This document shows, one piece after another, positions 7,561 to 16,828 of a stretch of 53,981 bases of DNA. Position numbers and translations under genes: made by a program. Source of the DNA: Sporomusaceae bacterium. GTDB lineage: Bacteria > Bacillota_C > Negativicutes > Sporomusales_B > UBA7701. The first letter of the stretch is position 1. Every line of letters starts with the position of its first letter. The stretch lies in contig JALHDI010000005.1 in NCBI GenBank assembly GCA_022839045.1, positions 1 through 53,981 on the forward strand, in the 5' to 3' direction. The notes beneath the pieces are model-generated. The model had not been told where the DNA came from, made no database searches, and saw nothing but the letters and a program-made list of their open reading frames with translations.

Positions 7561-8675
7561 AAGTCGCAGCGGTAAAGGTTGATAATTATACCTACGAAGA
7601 AGTAGAGCGGGGACTGAATGAGGCGCTTACGCTTATCGGCGGATTGGCGGGCTTCGTAAATCCGGGGGAAAAGGTGCTTCTGAAGCCAAACATGCTCGAA
7701 GGCTTGCCGCCGGGAAAAGCGGTAACGACGAACCCTGAGATACTGCGCTTCATGATCCGGGAAGTAAAAAGAATAGGGGCGCTTCCGATAGTCGGCGATT
7801 CACCCGGAACTACTGGCACGGTGAAGGCGGCGGAGAAATGCGGCATCCTAGCCGTTTGCCGTGAAGAAGTAGCAGAACTCGTCCCTTTTGATGCTACTAT
7901 AGAGCTACCATATCCTGACGGTCTCACCGTGAAGAAGCTTACTCTTGCTAGACCTCTGGCCGAGGTTGATAAAGTAATATCCCTTGCCAAGATGAAGACC
8001 CATACCTTCATGGGCATCACCGGGGCGACCAAGAACATGTTTGGCTTCATTGTCGGGATGCAGAAGGCGCAATTTCACCTGCGCATGCAGGCGCAAAAAG
8101 AATTTGCCAGCATGCTGGTCGATTTGGCCAGTCTTGTGAAGCCAGTGTTATCTGTCGTCGATGGCGTAGTAGGAATGGAAGGCAACGGGCCGCGTAATGG
8201 CAAGCCTGTTAAGGCCGGAGTTATATTGGCTGGGGCAGATTGTTTCGCCGTTGATATCGTCATGGCGGAGATGATGGGTTTCAACCCGGAACGATTGCCA
8301 CTGGCGGCACTTACGCTGGAACGAGGGCTGACGCCGCCCCTCTCAGGGATTGAACTTGTTGGTAGTGCCAAAAACGTGCGCTTGAAATTCGTTGAACCCC
8401 ATAGCATGATGTCGCTGACAGACCGGATGCCAAAATGGGTGGCTGAACTTGGACGCAGTCAACTCACCGCTCAGCCAGCGATCAGCGACGCCTGCATCGG
8501 TTGTGGACGGTGCGCTAACCATTGTCCACCCCAGGCGATGAAAGTTGTCGATGGCAAAGTTCGTATTGACTACGACAAGTGTATACGCTGCTACTGTTGT
8601 CAGGAACTTTGCCCGGAAGACGCGGTCCATTTACGAGAAGGTCGTTTACTGAAGATGGCACGTCGGTTAATGTGA
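7557..8675 (+). CDS. DUF362 protein with C-terminal 2x[4Fe-4S] ferredoxin domain, complete copy
   Basis: A 372-residue protein: DUF362 domain (about residues 1-300), then a bacterial ferredoxin domain with two clusters, CIGCGRCANHCPP and CIRCYCCQELCPE. DUF362-ferredoxins are thought to be redox proteins, but no reaction is established. GTG 7557 matches the start context of the broken gene at 7306; an earlier in-frame ATG at 7530 lies in island-end sequence and lacks a match. Codons are mixed, unlike the C-ending codons just upstream, which supports acquisition from elsewhere. It starts only 72 bases inside the island. Confidence 0.88.
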   Translation: MKVAAVKVDNYTYEEVERGLNEALTLIGGLAGFVNPGEKVLLKPNMLEGLPPGKAVTTNPEILRFMIREVKRIGALPIVGDSPGTTGTVKAAEKCGILAVCREEVAELVPFDATIELPYPDGLTVKKLTLARPLAEVDKVISLAKMKTHTFMGITGATKNMFGFIVGMQKAQFHLRMQAQKEFASMLVDLASLVKPVLSVVDGVVGMEGNGPRNGKPVKAGVILAGADCFAVDIVMAEMMGFNPERLPLAALTLERGLTPPLSGIELVGSAKNVRLKFVEPHSMMSLTDRMPKWVAELGRSQLTAQPAISDACIGCGRCANHCPPQAMKVVDGKVRIDYDKCIRCYCCQELCPEDAVHLREGRLLKMARRLM

Positions 8676-8860
8676 GTGGCTAGTTATGAAGTTCCATTAC
8701 ATGTCATTGGTGAGATGTATCTAAAGGACCTTTTTATAAACGTATAGCTTGTGAAGTAAAGGTAGAGGATAGGGATTGGTGCCGTGTTCATAAAGGTACC
8801 CTTTGCGTTTGAGATCAAACAGTAATCTTGGTAACTTTGAAAAATGACAAACCATTAAAA

Positions 8861-8895
8861 TGGACAGGGGTCGGGCGCGCCTCGCCTCCACCATG
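8861..8895 (+). other. tmRNA/tRNA 3'-end-like remnant, copy 1
   Basis: The sequence runs from TGGACAGGGG to CGCCTCCACCA, resembling the T-arm and acceptor end of tmRNA or a tRNA, but the T-loop is not canonical and no 5' half is present. A related sequence lies at 22,600-22,627. Both sit about 200 bases after the end of a DUF362 C-terminal coding segment. It could be an old attachment-site scar. Confidence 0.3.
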
Positions 8896-8911
8896 TAAAT
8901 CCCAAACAATG

Positions 8912-8940
8912 AAGAACCCGCGAATTTCGCGGGTTCTTGT
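8912..8940 (+). terminator. Terminator after DUF362-ferredoxin gene (bidirectional)
   Basis: A near-perfect 13-bp stem (AAGAACCCGCGAA with its complement) followed by a T-rich tail. It can also serve the convergent gene ending at 9016. The gap 8676-9015 otherwise shows only the tmRNA-like scrap. Confidence 0.75.
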
Positions 8941-9015
8941 GATTTTACGACAGTTATGCCTCCACTATAAGAAACCGTTAGATGGATTGTAGAATTATCT
9001 CTGTATTTTTAATTA

Positions 9016-9393
9016 CTAAAGCATTTGTTTCGCTGAAGTTATGGTTACTTCCAGGACGGCACGTATCCCGGTGAATTTCTCTTTCATACGATTGAAGTCT
9101 TCTCCGGCTGTAATAAAACGCGTAGAACCAGTTACGATGAACCCAGTTCCTTTCATCTTGTACCCTTCGATTTCTTTGCTGGCAATCGAAAGAATCATCT
9201 CGTTACGGTTTTTTAAATTCCTTTCTGTTTTGTTATAACCGTAAGCCGGAATGAGGAGTTTGTCATCAGGGGTAACTTCGATGTAGCTATTCCAGGTATT
9301 TACCAGATGAGGACCAGCCTCGCCGCTGGTTACCATGGAGACAGCTCCGTCTGCGGGATGAGAAAGTATGGATAATAATTTTTCGTTTAACAT
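9016..9393 (-). CDS. Pyridoxamine 5'-phosphate oxidase-like (FMN split-barrel) protein
   Basis: A 125-residue single-domain protein of the PPOX/FMN-binding split-barrel superfamily. Visible features are the opening LLSILSHPADGAVSMVTSG, then HLVNTWNSYIEVTPDDKLLIPAYG, and KGTGFIVTGSTRFIT. Such proteins bind FMN, F420 or heme and reduce small molecules. It is shorter than true PdxH and lacks its C-terminal PLP region. It is divergent from a MocR-type regulator 200 bases away that probably controls it. AT-rich codons set it apart from the backbone. Confidence 0.8.
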   Translation of the reverse strand: MLNEKLLSILSHPADGAVSMVTSGEAGPHLVNTWNSYIEVTPDDKLLIPAYGYNKTERNLKNRNEMILSIASKEIEGYKMKGTGFIVTGSTRFITAGEDFNRMKEKFTGIRAVLEVTITSAKQML

Positions 9394-9607
9394 GAATTGT
9401 ACTTCCTTTCCGAGTAGTAGTTTGCGTGTAGTTTGTTTAGTATCATTAGTATGTCCACATTATAAAATAAAATTAACCCTAATGAAAGGGCTAGTTTAGG
9501 GATATAACATAGGGACAGCTTGTTTTCATAACATTGACGTTGATACATATTCTATATATAATGGCGGTAAATCACAGGAAATTGTCTTGAGGTATGCAGG
9601 TGAGAAT

Positions 9608-11002
9608 GTGCTGATTTTAGACAAGCTGGCGCGTAAGCCATTGCACGTCCAAATCTATGAGCAGTTAAAACAACAAATATTATCTAGCAAACTGCTGCCA
9701 AAGACTAAACTTCCCTCAATACGTGAACTCTCCATAGAGCTATCCGTAAGCCGTAATACGGTAGAGTATGCGTACCAACAGCTATATACAGAGGGTTTTA
9801 TCTATAGCAAACCGAAAAGCGGCTATTTTGTCGCTATACTAGACTCCGATTTTGTTGCTCACCCCACCAACTTTAAATTGCCTGCTATAGAACAAGTCGT
9901 TGAAGGGGAAGTAACGTATCAATATGATTTTCATCCTGCTAGCCTTGCGCCAGATAGTTTCCCGTCGAAAATATGGCGCAGCCTCTATATTGATTGTCTA
10001 AAGGAACAATCTATACAATTTAATGTATACAGTAATCGGCAGGGGGAGCATTCCTTGCGTCGTGAAATTCAGCTGTATTTGGAACGATCACGCGGTGTTG
10101 TGTGTGATCCAGCCCAAATTGTCATCTGTAGTGGATTACAAGACAGTCTAACACGTATCACCCAAATATTACGGGAAGAACATAAAACGTTGGCAGTCGA
10201 AGAGCCGGGATATTGGATTCCCCGATCTGTTTTTAGTAATAACGGGTTTGAGCTCCGCACCGTTTCAGTACATGAAAATGGTCTTGAGGTGGATGCGTTA
10301 AAAAATACGGGTAGTACCGTCGTATATGTTACTCCCTCACATCAATTCCCATTAGGGTATGTGATGCCGGTTGAAAACAGAATGAATTTAATCAATTGGT
10401 CGAAAACGATGGGGGGCATCATTATTGAAGACGACTATGACAGCGAATTGCGTTATCATGGCAAACCCATTCCCGCTCTGCAAGGCTTGCATCCAGAGGG
10501 CAATATAATATACATAGGCACTTTTTCCAAAGTTCTTTCTCCGACATTACGTATAAACTATATGGTTCTACCACACCAGTTACTCCAGAAGTACAATCGG
10601 CTTTTTTATTATTACGCCTGTACTGTTCCTTTATTAGACCAGCGAACATTAGCCCGATTTATGGAACAAGGGTATTGGGAACGGCATTTGCGCAAGATGA
10701 GGAACATTTACAAAAAGCGATACGATGCAATTATACAAGCTTTTGATCGGCATTTTGGTTCGAGCGCTCAGATTGTGGGGCAAGGGGCAGGCCTGCACAC
10801 CGTTTTGACGTTAAGGGACACAAATTTTACGGAAAACGAACTTGTCCGGCGTGCTCAGGAAAAGGGAATCCGGATACTTTCTCTTGCAGACGCCTACATG
10901 CAGCACCGGACAGGCTACCCCCAATTCATGTTGGGGTTTGGCGGTATGCAACCTGCGGATATTGAACGGGGTGTCGCACAATTGTATCGTTATTGCCAGT
11001 AA
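9608..11002 (+). CDS. MocR-type (GntR/aminotransferase) transcriptional regulator
   Basis: About 465 residues. An N-terminal GntR-type winged helix (KLPSIRELSIELSVSRNTVEYAYQQL) is joined to an aminotransferase-fold sensor domain with the PLP-lysine segment GTFSKVLSPTLRINY and the Asp of IIIEDDYDSELRYHG. MocR regulators bind PLP or PLP-amino acid adducts; here the likely target is the divergent PPOX gene. GTG 9608 has AGGTGAG upstream; a TTG at 9587 in the same frame is the alternative. Low-GC codons contrast with the pdxST region. Confidence 0.87.
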   Translation: MLILDKLARKPLHVQIYEQLKQQILSSKLLPKTKLPSIRELSIELSVSRNTVEYAYQQLYTEGFIYSKPKSGYFVAILDSDFVAHPTNFKLPAIEQVVEGEVTYQYDFHPASLAPDSFPSKIWRSLYIDCLKEQSIQFNVYSNRQGEHSLRREIQLYLERSRGVVCDPAQIVICSGLQDSLTRITQILREEHKTLAVEEPGYWIPRSVFSNNGFELRTVSVHENGLEVDALKNTGSTVVYVTPSHQFPLGYVMPVENRMNLINWSKTMGGIIIEDDYDSELRYHGKPIPALQGLHPEGNIIYIGTFSKVLSPTLRINYMVLPHQLLQKYNRLFYYYACTVPLLDQRTLARFMEQGYWERHLRKMRNIYKKRYDAIIQAFDRHFGSSAQIVGQGAGLHTVLTLRDTNFTENELVRRAQEKGIRILSLADAYMQHRTGYPQFMLGFGGMQPADIERGVAQLYRYCQ

Positions 11003-11112
11003 ACTATAAGTCAGCGGTGGCTCATGGCGAATCGAGATTTGGACTGGTCGCGGATCGCCGTATCGGACCCCTGTCCGGAAGTACTGCCGGTGCTTGCAAG
11101 CCAACCAGGTGC

Positions 11113-11142
11113 AAAAAAGAGCACTTCACGAACCACCCATCC
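11113..11142 (+). repeat. Island end-motif, internal copy B joined to a DUF362 scrap
   Basis: AAAAAAGAGCACTTC at 11,113 is followed by ACGAACCACCCATCC. From 11,132 the sequence can be read as Thr-Thr-His-Pro-Thr-Ile-Leu-Arg-Val-Val-Ile, like the DUF362 continuation, before a stop 39 bases on. Same orientation as copies at 19,111 and 27,844. The rest of the gap 11,003-11,369 holds only a terminator and promoter-like AT-rich sequence. Confidence 0.65.
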
Positions 11143-11168
11143 AACAATACTAAGAGTGGTAATCGATA

Positions 11169-11213
11169 AATCCCAGTAGTCTTTAAAGCCAGGTTTACTG
11201 GGATTCATTTTTC
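11169..11213 (+). terminator. Terminator downstream of copy B
   Basis: A 10-bp stem (11,169-11,178 with 11,196-11,205) and a tail of CATTTTTC. Likely ends transcripts from the MocR gene before the LuxR-type regulator. Confidence 0.75.
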
Positions 11214-11369
11214 TATTGGCCGGATTCTCTTTGCTTAGCAGATTTTCCTGCGGAACGCGGCAAACGCCCTTGGGCCGCTCTGCTGTGCCTGCCAGCTAGC
11301 TGGTAGTTTTAATAATAGGAAAATTATGCTAAAATACAACTCGTATAGACAATCTTTCGGAGGTATGCG

Positions 11370-13838
11370 ATGCGTGTCGATACCGCCAGGGTAATTTATA
11401 AGCGCAAACATCTCAGTCAAGCCCTGGAGGGAGTCTGGGAGTATCCGCTTACGGTGGTGGAAGCGCCGATGGGCTATGGGAAAACCACTGCCGTCAAAGA
11501 ATTCTTGAAAGACAGTGACGCTAAAGTGCTGTGGCAGACGCTGGCCGACTCGTCGGTTAGCGGTTTTTGGCGCGGGTTCTGCCGTATGCTGAAAAAAATA
11601 GACGTGGGCTGTGCGGATGGACTGGCCGAACTTGGGGTTCCCACCGACAGCGTTTTTCTGGACGCGGCTATGGAACTGATCGGGAACGTCGTATTCTCGG
11701 AGAAAACAGTCATCGTATTCGATGATTACCACTTGCTGTCATCCAAGCATGCCGAGCAATTTATCGAACTTTTGGTCAAGACTGCGCCTCCTAATCTGCA
11801 TATCATCATCGTCTCCCGGGCGACGTTCGGAGAAAACACGACAGAACTAGCCCTGAAAGGATTTTGTCAGGTTATCGGTAAAGGCAATTTCGAGTTTACC
11901 CAGGGGGAAATTGTCGCCTATTACAAACTGTGCGGGATACGTCTCAGGCCCGCCGAAGCTGCCGAGCTTCACGCCTATACCGAAGGCTGGATCAGCGCCC
12001 TGTATCTCAGTTTGCTGAGCTTCGTGCGCGAGGGGCGAGTCGAACGGCAGGCTAACCTGCCCGAACTGATCGAGAAAGCCGTTTATCGGCAATATCCGGC
12101 GGCAGTGAAGGAATTTTTGCTGGACATCTGCGTTTTCGACAGCTTTACCCTGGCGCAGGCAAAAGCGATGTGGCCGCAGGACAACGCCGAGGCGATAGTC
12201 GGATATCTCATGGCCAACAACGCCTTCATCAAATTCGATCAATATAACAAAACCTATCAGATGCACAATATCTTTACCGGCTACCTACGGGAGCAGCTGG
12301 AGCGGCAGGGGGAAGAGCGACGGCGGGCCGTCCTGCAGGCAGCGGGAAGCTGGTACGCGAAAAGCGGCGACTACATCCACGGCATGGACTGCTTTTATCA
12401 AGCCGGTGATTTCGACCAACTATTAGTGGCATTAGAGTTGGATAATGGCCACAGTACCAACCTTGAGCATAAAGAAAAGCTAATTCGGTATTTTACCGAC
12501 TGTCCGGCAGCGACCAAAAGAAATCATCCGGCAGCCTGCCTACTCTATGCCCAAAAGTTGTTCGCATTTGATGAAAGAGAGATGTATCTCGCGGAGTGTC
12601 AAGAAGCCGGTCAGTATATTGAAGCCGTTCACGATAAGAAAACAAAGAACCATTTGTTGGGAGAGCTTGAGCTTATCAAGAGTTTTGCGAAATACAACGA
12701 CATACGGGGAATGGTCGAACATCAGGCAAAAGCCTATGAACTGCTTGACGGGCCTTCCAAGTTTTACGACCACAATTTCGGCTCGCCGTCCATTCTGTAT
12801 ATGTTTTACCGGCAAAGCGGGATGGCCGAGCAAGCGGTAAACGATATGCTCGAATTTATGCCGCGCTACTGCCAGATCACCTCCGGTCATGGCGCAGGCT
12901 GCGAACACGTGATGCAGGCGGAGTGGCATTTCCATCGCGGAGATTTTGAGAATGCAGGAATTATTATTCATAAAGCGATTCAGCCGGCACGCGAAAATCG
13001 GCAGATAGCCATACTGCTCTGCATACTATTCCTGCAGAGCCGGCTTGCTTTTATCGATAGCGACCTGACGGCGGTGTGGAAGCTGCTGCGGCAGATGCGC
13101 GCCGAGATTGAGTATTACGGACATTACCAAAGCGCACATACGGCCGATTTGTGCGAAAGCGTTATCTACGCGCACCTGGAGCAGGAACGAAAAATCCCCG
13201 CCTGGATCGCTGGCGGGGATTTGCTGGAAAGTCGGCTGCAATTGCCTAACTACGCCTTTTTCAACATCGTCTACGGCAAAGTACTGCTGATAAGCGAGCA
13301 ATATCTGAAACTACTCGGCTTGACCGGCGACTTTCTTAGCGTTGCCGATACCTTTCCCAACCTGCTCGGCCATGTGTACACACATATCTATGCGGCGGCG
13401 GCCCATCACCGGCTGAAGCACCACCAGGAGGCGCAGGCGGCTCTCCGGCAGGCTGTGGAGATTGCTGCCGCCGATCAACTCATCATGCCTTTTGTGGAAA
13501 ACGGGGAATACATCGGCCCTGTCCTCGACGAATTAGCAAGAGATGACCATTATGCCGGGTTCGTCGAGAGCGTGAGGGAAACTTACGCAGCCTTCGCTCC
13601 TAAACTGGCCGCGATGCGAGCCGCGGGGGAACCCGGTAATACCGTAGCGAGCCTCACCGCGCGGGAGCGGGAAGTAGCCGGGCTGGTCGCCGCCGGACTG
13701 TCCAACCAAGCCATCGCCAGGGACCTGATCATCGAAGAGACGACCGTCAAAAAGACGTTGCAAAACATCTATGCCAAGCTGGGCATCGGCAGTAGGACAA
13801 TGCTGGCGCGGCTGATGATCGAGCGAAAAATAATGTAA
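11370..13838 (+). CDS. MalT-like LuxR-family ATP-dependent transcriptional activator
   Basis: An 822-residue STAND-type regulator. Walker A MGYGKTT near residue 34 and Walker [11 protein letters not shown] form the NTPase. A long helical (TPR-like) sensor region follows, and a C-terminal LuxR helix-turn-helix reads [20 protein letters not shown] then [15 protein letters not shown]. Like MalT it probably needs ATP plus an inducer bound to the TPR region. It has no acyl-homoserine-lactone domain. ATG 11,370 lies after GGAGG. It precedes the exported-hydrolase genes and is the best candidate for their regulator. Confidence 0.9.
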   Translation: MRVDTARVIYKRKHLSQALEGVWEYPLTVVEAPMGYGKTTAVKEFLKDSDAKVLWQTLADSSVSGFWRGFCRMLKKIDVGCADGLAELGVPTDSVFLDAAMELIGNVVFSEKTVIVFDDYHLLSSKHAEQFIELLVKTAPPNLHIIIVSRATFGENTTELALKGFCQVIGKGNFEFTQGEIVAYYKLCGIRLRPAEAAELHAYTEGWISALYLSLLSFVREGRVERQANLPELIEKAVYRQYPAAVKEFLLDICVFDSFTLAQAKAMWPQDNAEAIVGYLMANNAFIKFDQYNKTYQMHNIFTGYLREQLERQGEERRRAVLQAAGSWYAKSGDYIHGMDCFYQAGDFDQLLVALELDNGHSTNLEHKEKLIRYFTDCPAATKRNHPAACLLYAQKLFAFDEREMYLAECQEAGQYIEAVHDKKTKNHLLGELELIKSFAKYNDIRGMVEHQAKAYELLDGPSKFYDHNFGSPSILYMFYRQSGMAEQAVNDMLEFMPRYCQITSGHGAGCEHVMQAEWHFHRGDFENAGIIIHKAIQPARENRQIAILLCILFLQSRLAFIDSDLTAVWKLLRQMRAEIEYYGHYQSAHTADLCESVIYAHLEQERKIPAWIAGGDLLESRLQLPNYAFFNIVYGKVLLISEQYLKLLGLTGDFLSVADTFPNLLGHVYTHIYAAAAHHRLKHHQEAQAALRQAVEIAAADQLIMPFVENGEYIGPVLDELARDDHYAGFVESVRETYAAFAPKLAAMRAAGEPGNTVASLTAREREVAGLVAAGLSNQAIARDLIIEETTVKKTLQNIYAKLGIGSRTMLARLMIERKIM

Positions 13839-13869
13839 AAGATTATACTTTCGGAGAATATCTTTGCAG

Positions 13870-13908
13870 ACCCGTTCCCTTTATGATGAAGGTGAATGGG
13901 TTTTTTTG
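13870..13908 (+). terminator. Terminator of the LuxR-type regulator
   Basis: An imperfect stem (ACCCGTTCCCTTT with AAGGTGAATGGGT) followed by seven T residues at 13,901-13,907. Confidence 0.75.
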
Positions 13909-13965
13909 TGTCAGAAATAGTCTAAGGCTTAGTATAGGACAAGTTTTTACGAAAGGAAGGCTTCA

Positions 13966-14193
13966 ATGAAAATCTTCAAGGTAGTGTCAGCTGCCGATTA
14001 CTGTATCACGATTTGTTTCGACAACAACCACTCGGTGACGCTGGATATGAAAGGCAAGCTGCAGACCGCCCGCTTCTCGGGGCTCCGGAACGAGCAGGTG
14101 TTCCGCGCGGCGCAGACCGACGGCAAATCGGTGCACTGGCCAGGGGGAACATCCATGGCCGTCAGCGAGATCATCGAGTTGGTCGGAAAATAA
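13966..14193 (+). CDS. DUF2442 family protein
   Basis: A 75-residue protein that matches the DUF2442 pattern: HSVTLDMKGKLQTARFSGL, a central FRAAQTDGKSVHWPGGTSM and a C-terminal EIIELVG. Members are often found beside DUF4160 proteins in toxin-antitoxin-like pairs; no such partner is seen here. ATG 13,966 follows AAAGGAAGG. Function unknown. Confidence 0.75.
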   Translation: MKIFKVVSAADYCITICFDNNHSVTLDMKGKLQTARFSGLRNEQVFRAAQTDGKSVHWPGGTSMAVSEIIELVGK

Positions 14194-14273
14194 GCAGGCA
14201 GGCTCTGGAATCGGGCATTCTTTTTTGACTGGGTGAACAATGGGAAAATGGATGGAAAGAGAGTAGAAAGAAG

Positions 14274-15575
14274 ATGCGAATTATTGTTAGCTTATTGCTG
14301 ATGCTGGTAATGTTGTCCGTCACCTGCGCCGGAATGGCAGCCCCCAAACAAACCATAGTCATCCTGGCGGGGAATTATTGGGACGGGCTCTCGGATGGGC
14401 CGCAGGGGTACGCCGAAATCCTCGTTGTCGACGGCAAAATTGCCGAAGTAGGCAAAAGCGTTGTCCGGCCGGAAGGGGCGAAAATAATCGACTTGTCCAC
14501 GAAATTTGTCATGCCGGGCTTTATCGATGCCCACATTCACCTCACCGGCGGCCCTAAAGTGGTAGCGAATCTAGCGTCCCTGAACGACGCCGCCTTGGCC
14601 CTCGCTGGCGTATCGGCCTGCGAAAAGGTGCTGAATAACGGCTTTACGACCGTGCGCGACGCCGGCGATTTCAGCATCAATGCCTGGGTAGTGGCCGAAC
14701 TGAAAAAGGGGATTGAAGCCGGAGACATCAAAGGACCGCGCATTATCCACGGCGGCCACATGATATCCGCGGTGGGGGGGCACTTCGACTTCAGCGGCCT
14801 GCTGCGCAACGGCATCACCATGCAGCAGGTGTCGGTCGCCGAAGGCGTGGTCGAGGTAAGACGGGTCGTTCACAACGAAGTGAGCCACGGCGCCGAGTGG
14901 ATTAAGGTTGCCGGCAGCGGCGGCTTTATGTCGCCGAGCGACGGGCCGGATGATGTGCCGTATTTGCAGGAGGAGATGAACGCTCTCGTCGCGGCGGCGC
15001 GAGACCTGGGCAAGCCTGTTTTTGTCCATGCCTACGGGGATGAGGCCGCTCGCCGGGCGGCGATTGCCGGGGTGAGATCGATCGAGCACGGCAGCCTGAT
15101 AACGGTTTCGACGCTTGAGATGCTGGCGCAAAAAGGCATATATCTGGTGCCGACGCAGATAGCGGTGGTGGCCAACGCCAGAGAGACGGCCAAGGGCAAT
15201 CTCAATATGTACGTGCCGGAATGGACCCGCGAAAAGAACATCAAATACGCCGGCAAAATTCTCGAATGCGCCAGCAATCTGGCCAAAAGTGACGTAAAGA
15301 TAGCCTTGGGCACCGATTTGGGGACGTTTGATTTTTCGGTAAACGGGGCGACGGAGTTTTCCGAAATGGTTCGTAACGGGATTACACCGCTAAGGGCACT
15401 GAAGGCTGGGACGTCGGTGGCGGCGGAGATGCTTGAGCTGAACACCGGCAGCATTACTGTCGGCAAGCGGGCTGATTTGGTCGCCATGTCCGGAAATCCG
15501 TTTGACGACATTTCCGTTACCGAGAAAGTAAATTTCGTTATGAAGGACGGCGTGGTTTACCGCAACGATAAATAA
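14274..15575 (+). CDS. Exported amidohydrolase family protein
   Basis: A 433-residue metal-dependent hydrolase of the amidohydrolase superfamily (imidazolonepropionase/prolidase-like branch). A signal peptide covers about residues 1-22 (cleavage near AGMAAP). Metal-site motifs are GFIDAHIHLTG (His87, His89), VFVHAYGDEAARRA, IEHGSLI and LGTDLGTF. It probably cleaves a cyclic amide or peptide-like bond in the periplasm. It is 14 bases upstream of the SphA-like barrel gene in what looks like one operon. Confidence 0.85.
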   Translation: MRIIVSLLLMLVMLSVTCAGMAAPKQTIVILAGNYWDGLSDGPQGYAEILVVDGKIAEVGKSVVRPEGAKIIDLSTKFVMPGFIDAHIHLTGGPKVVANLASLNDAALALAGVSACEKVLNNGFTTVRDAGDFSINAWVVAELKKGIEAGDIKGPRIIHGGHMISAVGGHFDFSGLLRNGITMQQVSVAEGVVEVRRVVHNEVSHGAEWIKVAGSGGFMSPSDGPDDVPYLQEEMNALVAAARDLGKPVFVHAYGDEAARRAAIAGVRSIEHGSLITVSTLEMLAQKGIYLVPTQIAVVANARETAKGNLNMYVPEWTREKNIKYAGKILECASNLAKSDVKIALGTDLGTFDFSVNGATEFSEMVRNGITPLRALKAGTSVAAEMLELNTGSITVGKRADLVAMSGNPFDDISVTEKVNFVMKDGVVYRNDK

Positions 15576-15589
15576 AAGGAGAACTTCGT

Positions 15590-16504
15590 ATGAGGCGAAT
15601 GCTCTTTGCCGTTCAACTGCTGGTATGTTGTCTGCTCTTGGGGCAGCATACGGCTCAGGCCACAGAAGGTGCGCAGAGCTACTACTTTCCGGGTTCTTTC
15701 GCCAATTTCGCCACCGCAGCGGCGCCGGCTCCCGGCTTTCTGTTCGTCAATCAGATGCTGTTTTATAATGGGAAGGCTGAGACGGCCGTGCTCAAAGGAA
15801 CCGTTCATGCCGACCTTAAAGCCAAAGCCTTTTACAACTACATCGGCGGCTTATACACCTTCAAACAGCCCGTGCTCGGCAGCCGGCTCCAGATAGGCGC
15901 CGTAGTTCCCGTGGGCCATGCCGACGTCCAGGCGCACATCGGCCACCTGGGCTTCGCCGACAACAGGACCGACATCGGCGATACGGCGATTATGGCGGCT
16001 CTTTACTGGCAGAAAGGCGATGTTCATTACAAACTCATCGAAACAGTCTATGCCCCGACAGGCGACTACCATCACGGCCGCCTCGCGAACGTCGGCCGGA
16101 ACTACTGGGGATTCGATACCTCCCTTGCCGTCACCTGGCTGAATATGAAGAAAGGCACAGAAATCACCGTCGTCCCTGGCATCCTGTTCAATACGAAGAA
16201 CACCGCCACCGATTACAAGTCAGGCAACGAATTCCACGTGGACGTGGCGCTGAACCAATACCTCTCCCACCACTTCGCAGTAGGCCTCCACGGCTATTAC
16301 TACCGCCAGGTCACCGGCGACAGCGGCGGCGGGGCAAAGCTCGGCGCCTTCAAGGGCGAGTCGCTGGGAATCGGGCCCGCTGTTATGTGGACCCCGAAAG
16401 GAAAGAAAAACCTTACCGTAGTTGCCAAGTGGCTCCACGACGTTCACGAAACGAACCGTCTGCGCGGAGACTGCGGGCAGCTTACGGTGGTTTATAAATT
16501 CTGA
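15590..16504 (+). CDS. SphA-like outer-membrane beta-barrel protein (COG4313 type)
   Basis: 304 residues with a signal peptide ending near HTAQATEG. Alternating, aromatic-rich strands follow and the protein ends in the classic outer-membrane C-terminal Phe (TVVYKF). Segments such as GDTAIMAALYWQKG, ETVYAPTGDY and NVGRNYWGFDTSLAVTWLN fit the SphA/phenol-pathway (MetA) porin-like family. It may pass substrates to the neighbouring exported hydrolases. Its presence supports a diderm host. An AAGGAGAACTTCGT RBS precedes ATG 15,590. Confidence 0.82.
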   Translation: MRRMLFAVQLLVCCLLLGQHTAQATEGAQSYYFPGSFANFATAAAPAPGFLFVNQMLFYNGKAETAVLKGTVHADLKAKAFYNYIGGLYTFKQPVLGSRLQIGAVVPVGHADVQAHIGHLGFADNRTDIGDTAIMAALYWQKGDVHYKLIETVYAPTGDYHHGRLANVGRNYWGFDTSLAVTWLNMKKGTEITVVPGILFNTKNTATDYKSGNEFHVDVALNQYLSHHFAVGLHGYYYRQVTGDSGGGAKLGAFKGESLGIGPAVMWTPKGKKNLTVVAKWLHDVHETNRLRGDCGQLTVVYKF

Positions 16505-16828
16505 TTAAGATAAATTATGACAAGCCTCGTCCAGCAGAGCGGGTGCGAAGAATCAAAAAAGTGCTGCCAGGGAATACACTCCTAAAGGGGTATTCGATAT
16601 TACATACGAAAAGGCGGATACTGTTTAAAAGGCCGCCAAGAATAGACGTAAGGCAAGCAGCACCATCACTAAAAGGGGCTTGTTCGGTTGTATGGGTTGG
16701 CAGCAGGCTAAAGAAAAAAACGTATCTTGCCATTGAAATGACAGGATTCTTTTCCGATCAGGCTGTATTTAACAAACAATGGCAATATTTCGCAGCAAGT
16801 CGAGCGCGTCATAAAGGAGGAAGAATCA
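16505..16828. other. Intergenic stretch without a supportable gene
   Basis: 324 bases between the barrel gene and the Ntn hydrolase. It holds a hairpin around 16,572-16,598 (GAATAC paired with GTATTC) and, at its start, a half of the CAAGCCTCGTC-type terminator stem seen complete at 22,661. Weak open frames on both strands lack convincing start sites. Confidence 0.4.

Noticed and set aside
11370..13838. LuxR-type regulator as an acyl-homoserine-lactone receptor
   Set aside because: It has an N-terminal P-loop NTPase and long helical repeats like MalT, not the autoinducer-binding domain.
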